Source: Clostridiales bacterium
GTDB lineage: Bacteria; Bacillota; Clostridia; Christensenellales; Aristaeellaceae
NCBI GenBank assembly: GCA_004557125.1
Contig: SFET01000055.1
Coordinates: 1 to 14,982, forward strand
Direction of reading: 5' to 3'
DNA length: 14,982 nt
The position numbers and the translations under genes were made by a program. Below the pieces are notes generated by a model that was not told the DNA's origin, ran no database searches, and was given only the letters and a program-made list of their open reading frames with translations. Every line of letters begins with the position of its first letter. Position 1 is the stretch's first letter. Shown piece after piece: positions 1-6,533 of the stretch.

Positions 1-787
1 CACGATGGCCACGGGCGGCGCGGTGTGCATCATGCTGATGATGCAGGGTGTGAACGTCTGGATCGCGCTGCTCTGCGCCATCATTGCGGGCATGCTTGCG
101 GGTCTGGCGACAGGCCTGTTCCACACGGCCATGGGCATTCCGCCCATCCTCGCCGGCATCCTCACGCAGCTGTCGCTGTACTCCATCAACCTGACCATCA
201 TGCTGGGCAAGGCCAACCAGGCGGTCAGCGTGACGAAGTACGATCTGATCGTCAGCTCCCGCTACGTCAAGGAGCTGTCCGTCCGCAACCCGATCCTGAT
301 CACCGCCGTGGTGATCGTGGTGCTCATCGGCATCCTGTACTGGTTCTTCGGCACCGAGCTGGGCTGCTCGCTGCGCGCCACCGGCGCAAACGCCGCCATG
401 GCCCGCGCACAGGGCATCAACACCAACTTCTGCAAGATCCTGGGCCTGATGATCGCCAACGGCATCGTGGCGCTGGCCTCCGCCATGTACTCCCACTACC
501 AGGGCTTCGTGGACGTGAACATGGGCCGCGGCGCCATCGTCATCGGCCTGGCCGCGGTCATCATCAGCGACGTCATCTTCGGAAAGCTCTTCCGCAACTT
601 TGCGCTGAAGCTGTTCGCCGTGGCGCTGGGCGCGGTGATCTACTACATCGTCATCCAGATCGTGCTGTGGCTGGGCCTCAACACGAACCTGCTCAAGCTC
701 CTCTCCGCGCTGATCGTCGCTCTGTTCTTGGCGATCCCCTACTGGAAGGGCAAGATCCGCATGAAGGGAGGCCGCAAGCATGCTTGA
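1..787 (+). CDS. ABC transporter permease, TrpX/TrpY-like class (5' partial)
   Basis: This is the membrane subunit of an ABC importer. The window opens inside the gene: the frame is open from base 2, and the first ATG (base 5) sits in mid-protein, so the true start lies upstream. About 260 residues are visible. They form a chain of hydrophobic segments, including ones near residues 13-45, 98-115, 145-165, 175-195 and 200-245. A cytoplasmic loop with a conserved-looking RATGANAAMARAQGIN motif (about residues 124-139) is the likely contact with the ATPase. The basic C-terminus (KGKIRMKGGRKHA) fits a cytoplasmic tail. The stop overlaps the ATPase start by 8 bp, indicating translational coupling. 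Family members of this class are annotated as putative tryptophan/tyrosine or related uptake permeases. The substrate cannot be read from the sequence. A substrate-binding protein gene probably lies just upstream, outside the window. Confidence 0.85.
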   Translation, partial: TMATGGAVCIMLMMQGVNVWIALLCAIIAGMLAGLATGLFHTAMGIPPILAGILTQLSLYSINLTIMLGKANQAVSVTKYDLIVSSRYVKELSVRNPILITAVVIVVLIGILYWFFGTELGCSLRATGANAAMARAQGINTNFCKILGLMIANGIVALASAMYSHYQGFVDVNMGRGAIVIGLAAVIISDVIFGKLFRNFALKLFAVALGAVIYYIVIQIVLWLGLNTNLLKLLSALIVALFLAIPYWKGKIRMKGGRKHA

Positions 788-1574
788 CCTGATCGACATC
801 CGCAAGACCTTCAACGCCAAGACCGTCAATGAGAAGGTCGCGCTCAACGGCGTGAACCTCCACCTGGAGGACGGCGACTTCGTGACCGTCATCGGCGGCA
901 ACGGTGCGGGCAAGTCCACCATCCTCAACGCCATCGCCGGCGTGTGGCCGGTGGACGAGGGCAAGATCGTCATCGACGGCGTGGACGTGACCAACCTGTC
1001 CGAGCACCGCCGCGCGAACCTGCTGGGCCGCGTGTTCCAGGATCCCATGACCGGCACCGCCGCCACCATGCAGATCGAGGAGAACCTGGCCCTGGCTGCG
1101 CGCCGCGGTCAGAAGCGCACCCTGCGCGCGGGCATCACCAAGGCCGAGCGCGAGGGCTACCGCGAGAAGCTCAAGACCCTGGGCCTGGGCCTGGAGGATC
1201 GCATGACCACCAAGGTGGGCCTGCTCTCCGGCGGCCAGCGACAGGCGCTGACCCTGCTGATGGCGACGCTGAAGAAGCCGAAGCTGCTGCTTCTGGACGA
1301 GCACACCGCTGCGCTGGACCCCCGCACGGCTGCGAAGGTGCTCCAGCTCTCCCGACAGATCGTCGAGGAGAATCACCTGATGACCATGATGGTCACGCAC
1401 AACATGAAGGACGCCATCGCCTACGGCAACCGTCTCATCATGATGCACGAGGGCCGCGTGATCCTGGACATCAAGGGCGAGCAGAAGAAGCACCTCACCG
1501 TCGAGATGCTGCTGGAGCAGTTCGCCCGGGCCAGCGGCGACGAGTTCGTCAACGACCGCGCGCTGCTGGGCTGA
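780..1574 (+). CDS. ABC transporter ATP-binding protein, partner of the upstream permease
   Basis: This is the cytoplasmic ATPase that powers the neighbouring permease. All nucleotide-binding motifs are intact in 264 residues: Walker A GGNGAGKST (39-47), Q-loop Q87, signature LSGGQRQ (149-155), Walker B LLLLDE (169-174), D-loop ALD (178-180) and switch histidine H207 in VTHN. The length is normal for a stand-alone importer ATPase. The ATG overlaps the last codons of the permease by 8 bp, so the two are co-translated. The sequence resembles ATPases paired with TrpX/TrpY-type permeases (inference from overall similarity). A terminator follows 9 bp after the stop, so this is the last gene of its operon. 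The ligand is unknown. Confidence 0.92.
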   Translation: MLDLIDIRKTFNAKTVNEKVALNGVNLHLEDGDFVTVIGGNGAGKSTILNAIAGVWPVDEGKIVIDGVDVTNLSEHRRANLLGRVFQDPMTGTAATMQIEENLALAARRGQKRTLRAGITKAEREGYREKLKTLGLGLEDRMTTKVGLLSGGQRQALTLLMATLKKPKLLLLDEHTAALDPRTAAKVLQLSRQIVEENHLMTMMVTHNMKDAIAYGNRLIMMHEGRVILDIKGEQKKHLTVEMLLEQFARASGDEFVNDRALLG

Positions 1575-1583
1575 CCGCAATCG

Positions 1584-1620
1584 AAGGGCTGCCTGTGGAG
1601 GACTCCGCAGACAGCCTTTT
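1584..1620 (+). terminator. Rho-independent terminator after the ABC operon
   Basis: An imperfect hairpin starts with GGCTG at 1587-1591 and closes with CAGCC at 1612-1616. It has an inner CTG/CAG and GGA/TCC stem with one C/A mismatch and one G-T wobble. TTTT follows at 1617-1620, and AA at 1584-1585 can pair with part of it. It lies 9 bp after the ATPase stop and about 10 bp before the next ribosome binding site, so readthrough could feed the DUF3786 gene. Confidence 0.65.
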
Positions 1621-1638
1621 CACACTGTGGAGGTTATT

Positions 1639-2289
1639 ATGAGCAATTACGATCAGATGCTTGCGATGGGGCAGCGCTTGTTCCTCGACTGGGACCAGCA
1701 GGAGATGATCCGGCGCTATCGTCTGGAGGCGGACGACCAATATCTGTACCTGCGCTTTCTGGGCCAGCGCCACCGCATCGACCGCGCGACCGGCACGGTG
1801 GAGAATCTGGATGAGCAGCGCCCCGCCGGGTTCAATGCGTCCCTGAGCATCTTCGACTACCTCTGCCGGGACAACGTCCTGCCCGGCATGAGCGGACACT
1901 GGCGCGCGGTCAACGCGCTCAAGCATACCGGACAGAGCAATCCCAGCGCTTCCAATTTCCACCAGAGCCACGCCGAGCGCATGCAGACGCACATCCCGGC
2001 GCTGAAGGAGGCATTGCAAGGGCTCGCCCTAGCCCCCTTCCCCCAGGGCGACGCCGCCTGCGTGTTCGAGGTGTTCCCCGGCTTCTACGCGGTGTTCCAG
2101 TTCTGGGAGGGCGACGAGGAGTTTCCGCCGTCGGTGCGCTTCCTCTGGGACGACAACGCCGGGTATCTGCGCTTCGAGACGCTGTTCTACGTGATGGGGG
2201 AATTCCTGGAGCTGCTGTGGACGAAGATTGCGGAAATCGAAAGAAAATCTTGCGCACAGGCAAGACAAACGCGGCGTTGTATGTTATAA
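1639..2289 (+). CDS. DUF3786 domain-containing protein
   Basis: This is a soluble 216-residue protein with no signal peptide or membrane segment. The start is the ATG at 1639, because GGAGG at 1629-1633 sits 5 bp before it; an in-frame GTG at 1627 overlaps that site and is unlikely. The C-terminal half carries the motif FWEGDEEFPPSVRFLWDDN (155-173), followed by YLRFETLFYVMGEFLE, which I recognise as the hallmark of DUF3786. This family occurs mainly in anaerobic bacteria and has been loosely suggested to bind metal, but no function is established. The N-terminal half holds a strand-rich stretch (YLYLRFLGQRHRID, 35-48) also typical of the family. Cysteines are few and scattered (76, 141, 205, 214), so no classical metal cluster motif is visible. 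The last codons overlap the promoter of the next gene, and the stop TAA lies inside its -10 box. Confidence 0.7.
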   Translation: MSNYDQMLAMGQRLFLDWDQQEMIRRYRLEADDQYLYLRFLGQRHRIDRATGTVENLDEQRPAGFNASLSIFDYLCRDNVLPGMSGHWRAVNALKHTGQSNPSASNFHQSHAERMQTHIPALKEALQGLALAPFPQGDAACVFEVFPGFYAVFQFWEGDEEFPPSVRFLWDDNAGYLRFETLFYVMGEFLELLWTKIAEIERKSCAQARQTRRCML

Positions 2290-2290
2290 T
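2262..2290 (+). promoter_or_regulatory. Predicted sigma-A promoter of the FGGY kinase gene
   Basis: A perfect -10 box TATAAT (2285-2290) lies 17 bp downstream of a weak -35 AAGACA (2262-2267). The predicted transcription start is near 2297, giving a leader of about 40 nt before the kinase start at 2338. The promoter is inside the 3' end of the DUF3786 gene. The weak -35 suggests activator dependence or modest strength (inference). Confidence 0.6.
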
Positions 2291-2297
2291 TATAACA
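2282..2297. promoter_or_regulatory. 16-bp perfect palindrome over the -10 box, candidate operator
   Basis: TGTTATAATTATAACA is a perfect inverted repeat covering the whole -10 box and the predicted start point. Its outer half-sites, TGTTA-N6-TAACA, have the same spacing as the core of the Rex redox-repressor consensus (TTGTTAANNNNTTAACAA). The outermost and inner positions do not match, so a sugar repressor is equally possible. Symmetry also creates a TATAAT on the minus strand. Confidence 0.45.
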
Positions 2298-2337
2298 GCA
2301 TATTTGCAAACCATGCTTCAACAGGAGGATGATTTTT

Positions 2338-3915
2338 ATGGCTCTGAATCTGGAAAAGGCAGTCATCGGCATTGAGTTTGGTTCCACCAACATCAAGGCC
2401 GTTCTGATCGACGAAAACCACGTGCCCGTCGCGTCCGGCTCCCACGGCTGGGAAAATCAGCTGGTGGACGGCGTGTGGACCTACAGCCTGGAGGCCATTC
2501 ATGCGGGCCTGCAGGATTGCTACGCCAAGCTGAAGAAGGACGCGCAGGAGAAGTGCGGCGTGACCCTGACGAAGGTCGCCGCCATCGGCTTCAGCGCCAT
2601 GATGCACGGCTACATGGCCTTTGACAAGAATGATACGCTGCTGGTGCCCTTCCGCACCTGGCGCAACACCATCACCGGCGAGGCGGCGGCGAAGCTCACC
2701 GAGCTGTTCCACTACAACATTCCCCAGCGCTGGAGCATCTCCCACCTGTATCAGGCGATCCTCAACGGCGAGGAGCACGTGAAGGACGTGACCTACTTCA
2801 CCACCCTGGCGGGCTACATCCACTGGATGCTCACCGGACGCAAGGTGCTGGGCGTGGGCGACGCCTCCGGCATGTTCCCCATCGATCCGGCCACCAAGGA
2901 TTACATCCCTGAGATGATCGAGAAGTTCGACGCGCTGGTCGCCCCCAAGGGTTATCCCTGGAAGCTGCGCGACATTCTGCCCCAGGTTCTGTGTGCGGGC
3001 GAGAATGCGGGCACGCTGACCGAGGCGGGCGCAAAGCTGCTCGACCCCGCGGGCGATCTGGAGGCCGGCATTCCGCTGTGCCCGCCCGAGGGCGACGCCG
3101 GCACCGGCATGACCGCCACCAATTCCGTGGCCCAGCGCACCGGCAACATCTCCGCCGGTACCTCCGTGTTCTCTATGATCGTTCTGGAGAAGCCGCTGGA
3201 GAACGTCTATGAGGAAATCGATCTGGTCACCACGCCCTCCGGCGACCTCGTGGCCATGGCGCACTGCGCGAACTGCACCTCCGATCTGAACGCCTGGGCG
3301 GGCATCTTCAATGAGTTTGCCAAGGGCATCGGCGCGAATCCCAACCCGGGCGAGCTGTACGGCGCGATTCTGAACAGCGCGCTCACGGCGGATCCGGATT
3401 GCGGCGGCGTGATGACCTACGGCTACTTCTCCGGCGAGCACATGACCCACTTCGAAGAGGGCCGTCCGCTGCTGGTGCGCATGCCCGACGCGAAGTTCAA
3501 TCTGGGCAACTTTGCCCGTGCCATCGTGTTCTCTGCGCTGGGCGCGATCAAGATTGGCAACAACATTCTGCAAAAGGAAGGCGTTTCCCTGGATAAGATG
3601 ACCGGACACGGCGGCCTGTACAAGACCAAGGACGTTGGCCAGAAGCTGACCGCCGCCTGCTTCAACGCACCGGTGTCCGTGATGGAAACCGCGGGCGAGG
3701 GCGGCGCATGGGGCATCGCGCTGCTGGCCTCCTACATGCTGAACAAGGCCGAGGGCGAGACGCTGGGCGCCTATCTGGATCAGAAGGTGTTCGCCGGCAT
3801 GAAGAGCGTCACGCTGGAGCCCGATCCGGTGGACGTGGAGGGCTTCAACAAGTTCATGGAGCGCTACATCGCCGCGCTGCCCGTGGAGCGCGCCGCAGTG
3901 GATTCCATGAAGTAA
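2338..3915 (+). CDS. FGGY-family carbohydrate kinase
   Basis: A cytoplasmic ATP-dependent sugar kinase of 525 residues, normal for the family. The start is the ATG at 2338, 9 bp after AGGAGG (2323-2328); an in-frame ATG at 2329 overlaps that site and is rejected. The N-terminal phosphate-binding loop is GIEFGSTNIKAVLID (11-25). The probable catalytic base is Asp253 in GDAGTGM. A second phosphate loop is GNISAGTS (269-276), and the adenosine-binding part includes GHGGLYKTKDVGQ (423-435) and GEGGAWGIAL (453-462). The family phosphorylates pentoses, pentuloses or polyols. This version, with its HCANCTSDLNAW segment (309-320), resembles clostridial kinases variously annotated as xylulokinase-like. 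The substrate is not determined here, as no isomerase, epimerase or sugar transporter sits beside it. It appears to be transcribed alone, from the palindromic promoter to a strong hairpin at 3965. Confidence 0.88.
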   Translation: MALNLEKAVIGIEFGSTNIKAVLIDENHVPVASGSHGWENQLVDGVWTYSLEAIHAGLQDCYAKLKKDAQEKCGVTLTKVAAIGFSAMMHGYMAFDKNDTLLVPFRTWRNTITGEAAAKLTELFHYNIPQRWSISHLYQAILNGEEHVKDVTYFTTLAGYIHWMLTGRKVLGVGDASGMFPIDPATKDYIPEMIEKFDALVAPKGYPWKLRDILPQVLCAGENAGTLTEAGAKLLDPAGDLEAGIPLCPPEGDAGTGMTATNSVAQRTGNISAGTSVFSMIVLEKPLENVYEEIDLVTTPSGDLVAMAHCANCTSDLNAWAGIFNEFAKGIGANPNPGELYGAILNSALTADPDCGGVMTYGYFSGEHMTHFEEGRPLLVRMPDAKFNLGNFARAIVFSALGAIKIGNNILQKEGVSLDKMTGHGGLYKTKDVGQKLTAACFNAPVSVMETAGEGGAWGIALLASYMLNKAEGETLGAYLDQKVFAGMKSVTLEPDPVDVEGFNKFMERYIAALPVERAAVDSMK

Positions 3916-3964
3916 TTTCCACATATTTGGAACCGGATTGGCGCGGAATGCGTCAATACTATGG

Positions 3965-3997
3965 AAGGGGAACTTGCCCTTGCGGCAGGTTCCCCTT
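3965..3997 (+). terminator. Hairpin terminator after the FGGY kinase
   Basis: A 14-bp stem (AAGGGGAACTTGCC with GGCAGGTTCCCCTT, one G-T wobble) encloses a 5-nt loop 50 bp after the kinase stop. Only TTATCT follows, so the T-tract is weak and partial readthrough into the YdcF-like gene is plausible. Confidence 0.65.
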
Positions 3998-4029
3998 ATC
4001 TGTGAATACGCGATTGGGAAAGGATACCA

Positions 4030-4809
4030 ATGCCGATGAAGAGGGCCGGAAGAATCGTCAACCGGATCATACTGATCCTGGGCATCGCCATGATCGCCTA
4101 CTACCTCGCGCTGGGATTTGCCGTGCGCTTCGGACAGTCGCTGCAGTTTCTGTGGCTGATCGGGGGCTGCCTGTGCATCGCGCGCTATTTCTACTGGCGG
4201 CATGTGGAGAAGAGCGGGAAGTACCCGCGCCATCGGAAACTGCTACGCGCGCTACGTGTGCTGTTCTGCCTGGCGCTGGCGTTTTTTCTCAGCGTGGAGG
4301 GCGTGATCCTCTGCGGCGGCATGATGCAGCCGGAGTCGGGCCTTGACTACATCGTGGTGCTGGGCGCGAAGGTGAACGGAACCGTGCCCAGCGGCAGCTT
4401 GCGCAACCGCATTCAGGTGGGCGTGGAGTACCTGCGGGACAATCCGGAAACCATCGCCGTGCTCTCCGGCGGCCAGGGCAGCGACGAGGACATCTCCGAG
4501 GCCCGCTGCATGTACGAAAACATGGCGGCCGCGGGCATCGACCCCGCGCGGCTGAGCCTGGAGGAACAGTCCACCGACACCGCCGAGAACCTGCGCTTCA
4601 GCCGGGCGTTGATCCCCGAGGGCGCAAGCGTGGGCATCGTCACCAACAACTTCCACATCTTCCGCGCGCTGGCGCTGGCCAGGAATCAGGGCTGGGAGGA
4701 CGTGCACGGCGTGCCCGTGGCCACGACGATGCTCTCCCTGCCCCACTACCTGATGCGGGAGTTCGTGGGCGTGGTCTACGAGACCGTGCGGGGAAATCTG
4801 ACATTCTGA
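4030..4809 (+). CDS. YdcF/SanA-like (DUF218) membrane protein
   Basis: A 259-residue protein with an N-terminal membrane part and a C-terminal DUF218 domain. Hydrophobic segments lie near residues 11-33, 37-55 and 73-97. The domain then shows its usual signatures: DYIVVLGAKVNG (106-117), LSGGQG (145-150), STDTAEN (181-187) and NNFHIFRA (206-213). The family includes E. coli YdcF, which binds S-adenosylmethionine, and SanA/ElyC, linked to envelope integrity; no enzymatic activity is firmly established. The ATG at 4030 is kept because a modest AAAGGA lies just ahead; an ATG at 4036 is an alternative. No convincing promoter lies in the 32 bp after the kinase terminator, so transcription may come from readthrough. 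The gene converges on the aldo/keto reductase across a repeat-filled gap. Confidence 0.85.
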   Translation: MPMKRAGRIVNRIILILGIAMIAYYLALGFAVRFGQSLQFLWLIGGCLCIARYFYWRHVEKSGKYPRHRKLLRALRVLFCLALAFFLSVEGVILCGGMMQPESGLDYIVVLGAKVNGTVPSGSLRNRIQVGVEYLRDNPETIAVLSGGQGSDEDISEARCMYENMAAAGIDPARLSLEEQSTDTAENLRFSRALIPEGASVGIVTNNFHIFRALALARNQGWEDVHGVPVATTMLSLPHYLMREFVGVVYETVRGNLTF

Positions 4810-4828
4810 CTGTGGCGTGGCGCCACAG
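4810..4828 (+). terminator. Compact hairpin touching the YdcF-like stop codon
   Basis: CTGTGGCG and CGCCACAG (8 bp, 3-nt loop TGG) begin on the base after the stop. No T-tract follows, so termination by this element alone is doubtful; it may stabilise the mRNA end or assist the hairpins downstream. Confidence 0.45.
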
Positions 4829-4882
4829 ACACATGCCTATCGGCGTTAGAGCGAAGCGATGTGGGTGCGGCGGCACGCCGTC

Positions 4883-4904
4883 GGCGGGGTGAGGGCACCC
4901 CGCC
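4883..4904. repeat. GC-rich hairpin, possible dispersed repeat
   Basis: GGCGGGGTG and CACCCCGCC form a perfect 9-bp stem with loop AGGG, followed by CTACGG. It follows a smaller CGGCG/CGCCG hairpin (4868-4880). GC hairpins flanked by CCCTACGG-like words recur in many clostridial intergenic regions as I remember them; copy number in this genome cannot be judged here. Confidence 0.5.
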
Positions 4905-4951
4905 CTACGGTGTGGAGCAAATCCGAGCAGTATTTCTGGAAGCAGACGTAA

Positions 4952-4984
4952 GAAACCCGCCTCATAGCCGCCGAGGCGGGTTTC
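4952..4984. terminator. Hairpin A of unit 1, bidirectional terminator-like
   Basis: GAAACCCGCCTC pairs perfectly over 12 bp with GAGGCGGGTTTC around the loop ATAGCCGCC. The A/T-ended stem places a short run of T after the GC core on either strand, as expected of a two-way terminator between convergent genes. The T-tract is short. Confidence 0.6.
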
Positions 4985-5021
4985 GTGCCAGTAGATACAG
5001 AATCATGCGGAAAGAAACACA

Positions 5022-5058
5022 GCACCTCTGCCCCTTGAATCTATGGGGGCAGAGGTGC
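5022..5058. other. Hairpin B of unit 1
   Basis: GCACCTCTGCCCC and GGGGCAGAGGTGC form a perfect 13-bp stem with an 11-nt loop TTGAATCTATG. No T-tract follows on either strand, so it does not look like a classical terminator. Compared with unit 2 the loop is identical, while two stem pairs (T5027-A5053 and C5028-G5052) are exchanged for other pairs. Confidence 0.75.
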
Positions 5059-5149
5059 GTTCGCTCAAACCGCAAAGCGATATGGGTGCAGGCCCTGCCT
5101 ACCGATGTGCCAGCGGCAATTCGCCACGTATTTTCAAAACTGGACGTAA

Positions 5150-5182
5150 GAAACCCGCCTCATAGCCGCCGAGGCGGGTTTC
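5150..5182. terminator. Hairpin A of unit 2, bidirectional terminator-like
   Basis: Identical to hairpin A of unit 1: a 12-bp perfect stem with loop ATAGCCGCC. Together they would stop transcripts from both converging genes. Confidence 0.6.
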
Positions 5183-5219
5183 GTGCCAACAGATACAGAA
5201 TCATGCGGAAAGAAACACA

Positions 5220-5256
5220 GCACCCTTGCCCCTTGAATCTATGGGGGCAAGGGTGC
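5220..5256. other. Hairpin B of unit 2, covariant with unit 1
   Basis: GCACCCTTGCCCC and GGGGCAAGGGTGC form a perfect 13-bp stem with the same 11-nt loop as unit 1. Pairs C5225-G5251 and T5226-A5250 replace T-A and C-G of unit 1, so pairing is kept although both arms changed. Confidence 0.75.
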
Positions 5257-5320
5257 GTTCGCTCAAACGCCGACAGGCAAACTGGCTGCAGGCCCTGCCT
5301 GCCAGCGGCGGCTCGCTGCC

Positions 5321-6523
5321 TTACCACGGCTTCCAGATTTGCATGGCCCAGCGGCCAATCCTGTAGAAGGGGGTCTCCAGCTCCTTCGCCGCCACCTTCA
5401 GCATCTCCCGGATGGGAATTTGCTGGGGACAGTGGCGCTCGCACTTGCCGCAGCCGATGCAGCGTGAGGCGCTGCCGGGCACCTTGCGCACGGCGGTCAC
5501 CTGCCAGTACTCCTTGGTGGCCTTCTTTTTGCCGTCGATGGCAATCTCGTTCAGACAGCGGAAGCTGCCGGGGATGTCCACGCCCTGAGGGCAGGGCATG
5601 CAGTAGCCGCAGCCGGTGCAGCCCACGCGCACGCTGGCGTTGATCTCCTGCCGCAGCCCATCGATGAAGTCGAAGTCCTCCCGGGTGAAGCTGTCCGGGC
5701 GGGATGCGCAGGCCGCGCGCAGGTTTTCCTCAACCATCTCCATGCTGTTCATGCCGGAGAGCACGCAGGTCACGCCGCGCTGATCCCACAGCCAGTTCAG
5801 CCCCCACTGGGCCGCCGACCATCCATGGGGATGAGCCGCGATGCGCGCCTGTGCGGCCTTGGGCAGCAGGTTCACCAGCCGTCCGCCACGCAGCGGCTCC
5901 ATGATGATCACCGGGATGCCCTTTGCCTGCGCGGCCTCCAGACCGCGCCTGCCCGCCTGACTGTGCTCGTCCATGTAGTTGTACTGGATCTGGCAGAAGT
6001 CCCAGTCGTAGGCGTCGAGGATCTGCAGGAACATGTCGGTGTTGCCGTGGAAGGAGAAGCCGATGTGCCGGATCTCGCCCGCCGCCTTCTTCTCCGCGAT
6101 CCACTCCCGGATGCCCAGAGCTTCCAGCTTGTGCCAGGAGGCCACGTCGGTGATCATGTGCATCAGGTAGTAGTCGATGTGGTCGGTGCGCAGGCGGCTC
6201 AGCTCCTCGCGGAAGGTGCGCTCCACCCCCGCGCGGGACTTGATCAGGTACTGGGGCAGCTTCGTGGCCAGATACACCCGGTCGCGGGCGTGGTACTTCT
6301 CCAGAATTTTGCCCACGGCGACCTCGTTGCCGGAATAGATGTAGGCCGTGTCCAGGTAGTTCACGCCGCCGTCGATGGCGGCCATCAGCTCGCGCCCGGC
6401 CTTGTCCAGATCCACGCTGCCGCCCTTCTTCGTAAAGCGCATGCAGCCGTAGCCCAGCACGGACAGCATGTCGCCGCCCGCACCGGGGCGATATTGCATT
6501 TCAGAATTCCGCATTTGCTCCAT
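5321..6523 (-). CDS. Aldo/keto reductase with C-terminal double [4Fe-4S] ferredoxin region
   Basis: A 400-residue cytoplasmic oxidoreductase. Residues 10-290 form an aldo/keto reductase barrel with the catalytic tetrad visible: D58 (LDTA), Y63, K88 (ATKLP) and H122 (LMH). The C-terminal region carries two cysteine motifs, C302-x2-C305-x2-C308-x2-C311-P and C355-x2-C358-x2-C361-x3-C365-P, both suited to [4Fe-4S] clusters. This fusion is a common anaerobe version in which electrons may come from or go to ferredoxin; the substrate is unknown. The ATG at 6523 is chosen because GGAGG lies 5 bp ahead; the longer frame to 6571 would run into the MATE gene. The start follows the MATE stop by 10 bp, and the ribosome binding site overlaps the end of that gene, so the two form an operon. 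Confidence 0.9.
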   Translation of the reverse strand: MEQMRNSEMQYRPGAGGDMLSVLGYGCMRFTKKGGSVDLDKAGRELMAAIDGGVNYLDTAYIYSGNEVAVGKILEKYHARDRVYLATKLPQYLIKSRAGVERTFREELSRLRTDHIDYYLMHMITDVASWHKLEALGIREWIAEKKAAGEIRHIGFSFHGNTDMFLQILDAYDWDFCQIQYNYMDEHSQAGRRGLEAAQAKGIPVIIMEPLRGGRLVNLLPKAAQARIAAHPHGWSAAQWGLNWLWDQRGVTCVLSGMNSMEMVEENLRAACASRPDSFTREDFDFIDGLRQEINASVRVGCTGCGYCMPCPQGVDIPGSFRCLNEIAIDGKKKATKEYWQVTAVRKVPGSASRCIGCGKCERHCPQQIPIREMLKVAAKELETPFYRIGRWAMQIWKPW

Positions 6524-6533
6524 GTTGCCCTCC

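Larger units (their letters stand above)
4945..5142. repeat. Tandem repeat unit 1
   Basis: The first 126 bases (4945-5070) match 5143-5268 at 120 positions, at a constant offset of 198. The unit contains hairpin A (4952-4984), a conserved 37-nt linker, hairpin B (5022-5058), then GTTCGCTCAAAC and a less conserved tail ending in GCAGGCCCTGCCT. Confidence 0.9.
5143..5300. repeat. Tandem repeat unit 2
   Basis: Second copy of the unit, 198 bp downstream. The six differences from unit 1 in the 126-base core are two in the linker (GT to AC after GTGCCA) and four in hairpin B, all transitions. The tail diverges and shares GCAGGCCCTGCCT (5288-5300) and GCCAGCGGC (5301-5309) with unit 1 at shifted spacing. 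Confidence 0.9.
4851..5320. repeat. Repeat-filled convergent gap: two full units of about 198 bp plus remnants
   Basis: The gap between the convergent YdcF-like and reductase genes (4810-5320) holds no credible gene. It consists of two near-identical units (4945-5142 and 5143-5300) plus a diverged partial copy on the left. The stretch at 4851-4870 (AGCGAAGCGATGTGGGTGC) resembles 5074-5090, near the end of unit 1. The bases before each unit (about 4917-4944 and 5113-5142) also align weakly. The right end of the array abuts the reductase stop codon at 5321. Six-frame translation shows an open frame through the array, but its composition and the pattern of differences do not support a protein. 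Confidence 0.85.

Noticed and set aside
2290..4233. Open frame of 647 codons on the minus strand
   Set aside because: It is antisense to the FGGY kinase, which has intact motifs and a strong ribosome binding site.
4945..5300. CRISPR array
   Set aside because: There are only two units of about 198 bp, with no short repeat/spacer alternation and no cas genes.
4861..5643. Open frame of 260 codons on the plus strand through the repeat array
   Set aside because: The 198-bp period is a multiple of three, so both units read in one frame as a 66-residue repeat. However, the differences between copies preserve base pairing and change amino acids, and the frame continues antisense into the reductase gene.
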